The position numbers and the translations under genes are program-made. From contig CAAEPN010000093.1 in assembly GCA_900757905.1 (NCBI GenBank), forward strand, positions 1-5,968: a stretch of 5,968 nucleotides of DNA. The letters are read 5' to 3'. Positions within the stretch are counted from its first letter, which is position 1. Every line of letters starts with the position of its first letter. Below are positions 5,076 to 5,968 of the stretch, piece after piece. Below the pieces are notes generated by a model. That model searched no databases, was not told the DNA's origin, and was given only the letters and a program-made list of their open reading frames with translations. Origin of the DNA: Clostridia bacterium (GTDB lineage: Bacteria > Bacillota > Clostridia > Oscillospirales > CAG-382).

Positions 5076-5968
5076 ATGTTTCAAAGCTTAACCGAAAGGC
5101 TGTCAAACGCCTTCAAATCCTTCAAAAACAAAGGGAAATTAACCGAAGCAGACGTTCGAGAGGGCATGCGCGAAATAAAGCTTGCGCTTTTGGAAGCTGA
5201 CGTCAACTACAAGGTCGTCAAGGATTTCGTCAAGACTGCCACCGAACGCGCGGTCGGCAGCGACGTGCTTGAAAGCCTTGTTCCCTCCCAACAGATCGTC
5301 AAGATCGTCAACGAAGAGCTGACCGCTCTCATGGGCGGCGAAAACACAAAGCTTGTCATTTCGTCCAAGCCCCCGACCATTGTCATGATGACCGGTCTTC
5401 AGGGCGCCGGCAAGACCACGCATACCGGCAAGCTTGCGCTCATGTACAAAAAGCAGGGCAAGCGTCCGCTTCTTGCAGCCTGTGACGTATACCGTCCGGC
5501 GGCCATCAAGCAATTGCAGGTAGTCGGCGAAAGTATAAGTGTGCCGGTATTTACGATCGACGGCTGCACCGACCCGGTTCGCATTGCAAAGGAAGCCCTG
5601 GAGCACGCCAAAAAGCACGGCCACGACATGCTGTTTCTCGATACGGCAGGACGCTTACACATCGACGAGCAGCTCATGGACGAGTTAAAGCGCATCAAGG
5701 AAGAACTTGAGCCGACCGAGATCCTGTTTGTCGTGGACGCCATGACCGGTCAGGACGCGGTCAACGCAGCGGCAGCTTTCAATGAAAAGTTGGATATCAC
5801 CGGTATCATTCTTACCAAGCTCGACGGCGACACGCGCGGCGGTGCGGCGCTTTCGACAAGGCAGGTCACCGGAAAGCCGATCAAATTCATCGGCACAGGC
5901 GAAAAAATGGATTGTATCGAGCCGTTTTATCCCGACCGCATGGCTTCACGTATTCTTGGCATGGGCGA
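5076..5968 (+). CDS. ffh: signal recognition particle GTPase Ffh, 5' part
   Basis: Ffh is the protein subunit of the bacterial signal recognition particle. With the 4.5S/6S-type SRP RNA it binds signal sequences on ribosomes and, with FtsY, delivers nascent membrane proteins to the translocon. The window holds 297 codons, covering the N domain (about 1-95) and nearly all of the G domain. GTPase motifs are intact: P-loop GLQGAGKTT (107-115), DVYRPAA (137-143), DTAGR (189-193), TKLDGDTRGG (247-256) and the closing FIGTGEKMDCIEPF segment (271-284). The methionine-rich M domain that binds RNA and signal peptides lies beyond the right edge. The ATG at 5076 follows AAGGAG (5066-5071) with a short 4-base spacing. 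It is the second gene after ylxM and should be cotranscribed. Confidence 0.97.
   Translation, partial: MFQSLTERLSNAFKSFKNKGKLTEADVREGMREIKLALLEADVNYKVVKDFVKTATERAVGSDVLESLVPSQQIVKIVNEELTALMGGENTKLVISSKPPTIVMMTGLQGAGKTTHTGKLALMYKKQGKRPLLAACDVYRPAAIKQLQVVGESISVPVFTIDGCTDPVRIAKEALEHAKKHGHDMLFLDTAGRLHIDEQLMDELKRIKEELEPTEILFVVDAMTGQDAVNAAAAFNEKLDITGIILTKLDGDTRGGAALSTRQVTGKPIKFIGTGEKMDCIEPFYPDRMASRILGMG

Overview
The window looks like chromosomal DNA of a low-to-medium-GC Gram-positive anaerobe, most likely class Clostridia (Oscillospiraceae/Ruminococcaceae-like gut bacterium). The reasons are the adjacent ylxM-ffh pair, AGGAGG-type ribosome sites, near-consensus sigma-A promoters (TTGACA, 17-bp spacer, TATAAT-like -10), and a cytoplasmic GH42 enzyme. 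The taxonomic placement is inference from style and gene order only.

Layout. Positions 1-370 hold no protein gene. Read on the minus strand, this stretch has a perfect sigma-A promoter (258-230), a 33-bp perfect palindrome over the predicted transcription start, and then a sequence matching the 5' half of a serine tRNA with anticodon CGA (198-159). The match stops at the end of the anticodon loop, and AT-rich DNA follows. That DNA contains a second good leftward promoter (39-11) firing out of the window. A strong hairpin (312-354) lies just past the stop of the next gene. Positions 371-2431 (minus) encode a complete GH42 beta-galactosidase. A 377-bp divergent intergenic region follows, with one promoter for each direction and operator-like repeats. 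Positions 2809-4551 (plus) encode a 580-residue protein that I read as a cytoplasmic alpha/alpha-toroid plus beta-sandwich carbohydrate-active enzyme of uncertain family. From 4621 rightward is a housekeeping operon with a consensus promoter, a 5'-terminal leader hairpin, ylxM (4706-5041) and the first 297 codons of ffh, which runs off the right edge.

How it fits together. The GH42 enzyme and the divergent toroid protein form a small glycan-use locus: both appear intracellular, and probably act on oligosaccharides imported by a transporter outside the window. ylxM and ffh belong to the signal recognition particle pathway and are functionally unrelated to the sugar genes.

Most interesting observations: (1) the half tRNA-Ser gene with an intact consensus promoter, suggesting an integration junction, an intron or a decayed gene; (2) the promoter-plus-leader of that tRNA half and that of ylxM-ffh share an almost identical -10/start-site segment (18 of 21 positions), and each is followed by a start-site hairpin ending in CTTTT, so they may share a control element; (3) the family and substrate of the toroid protein.
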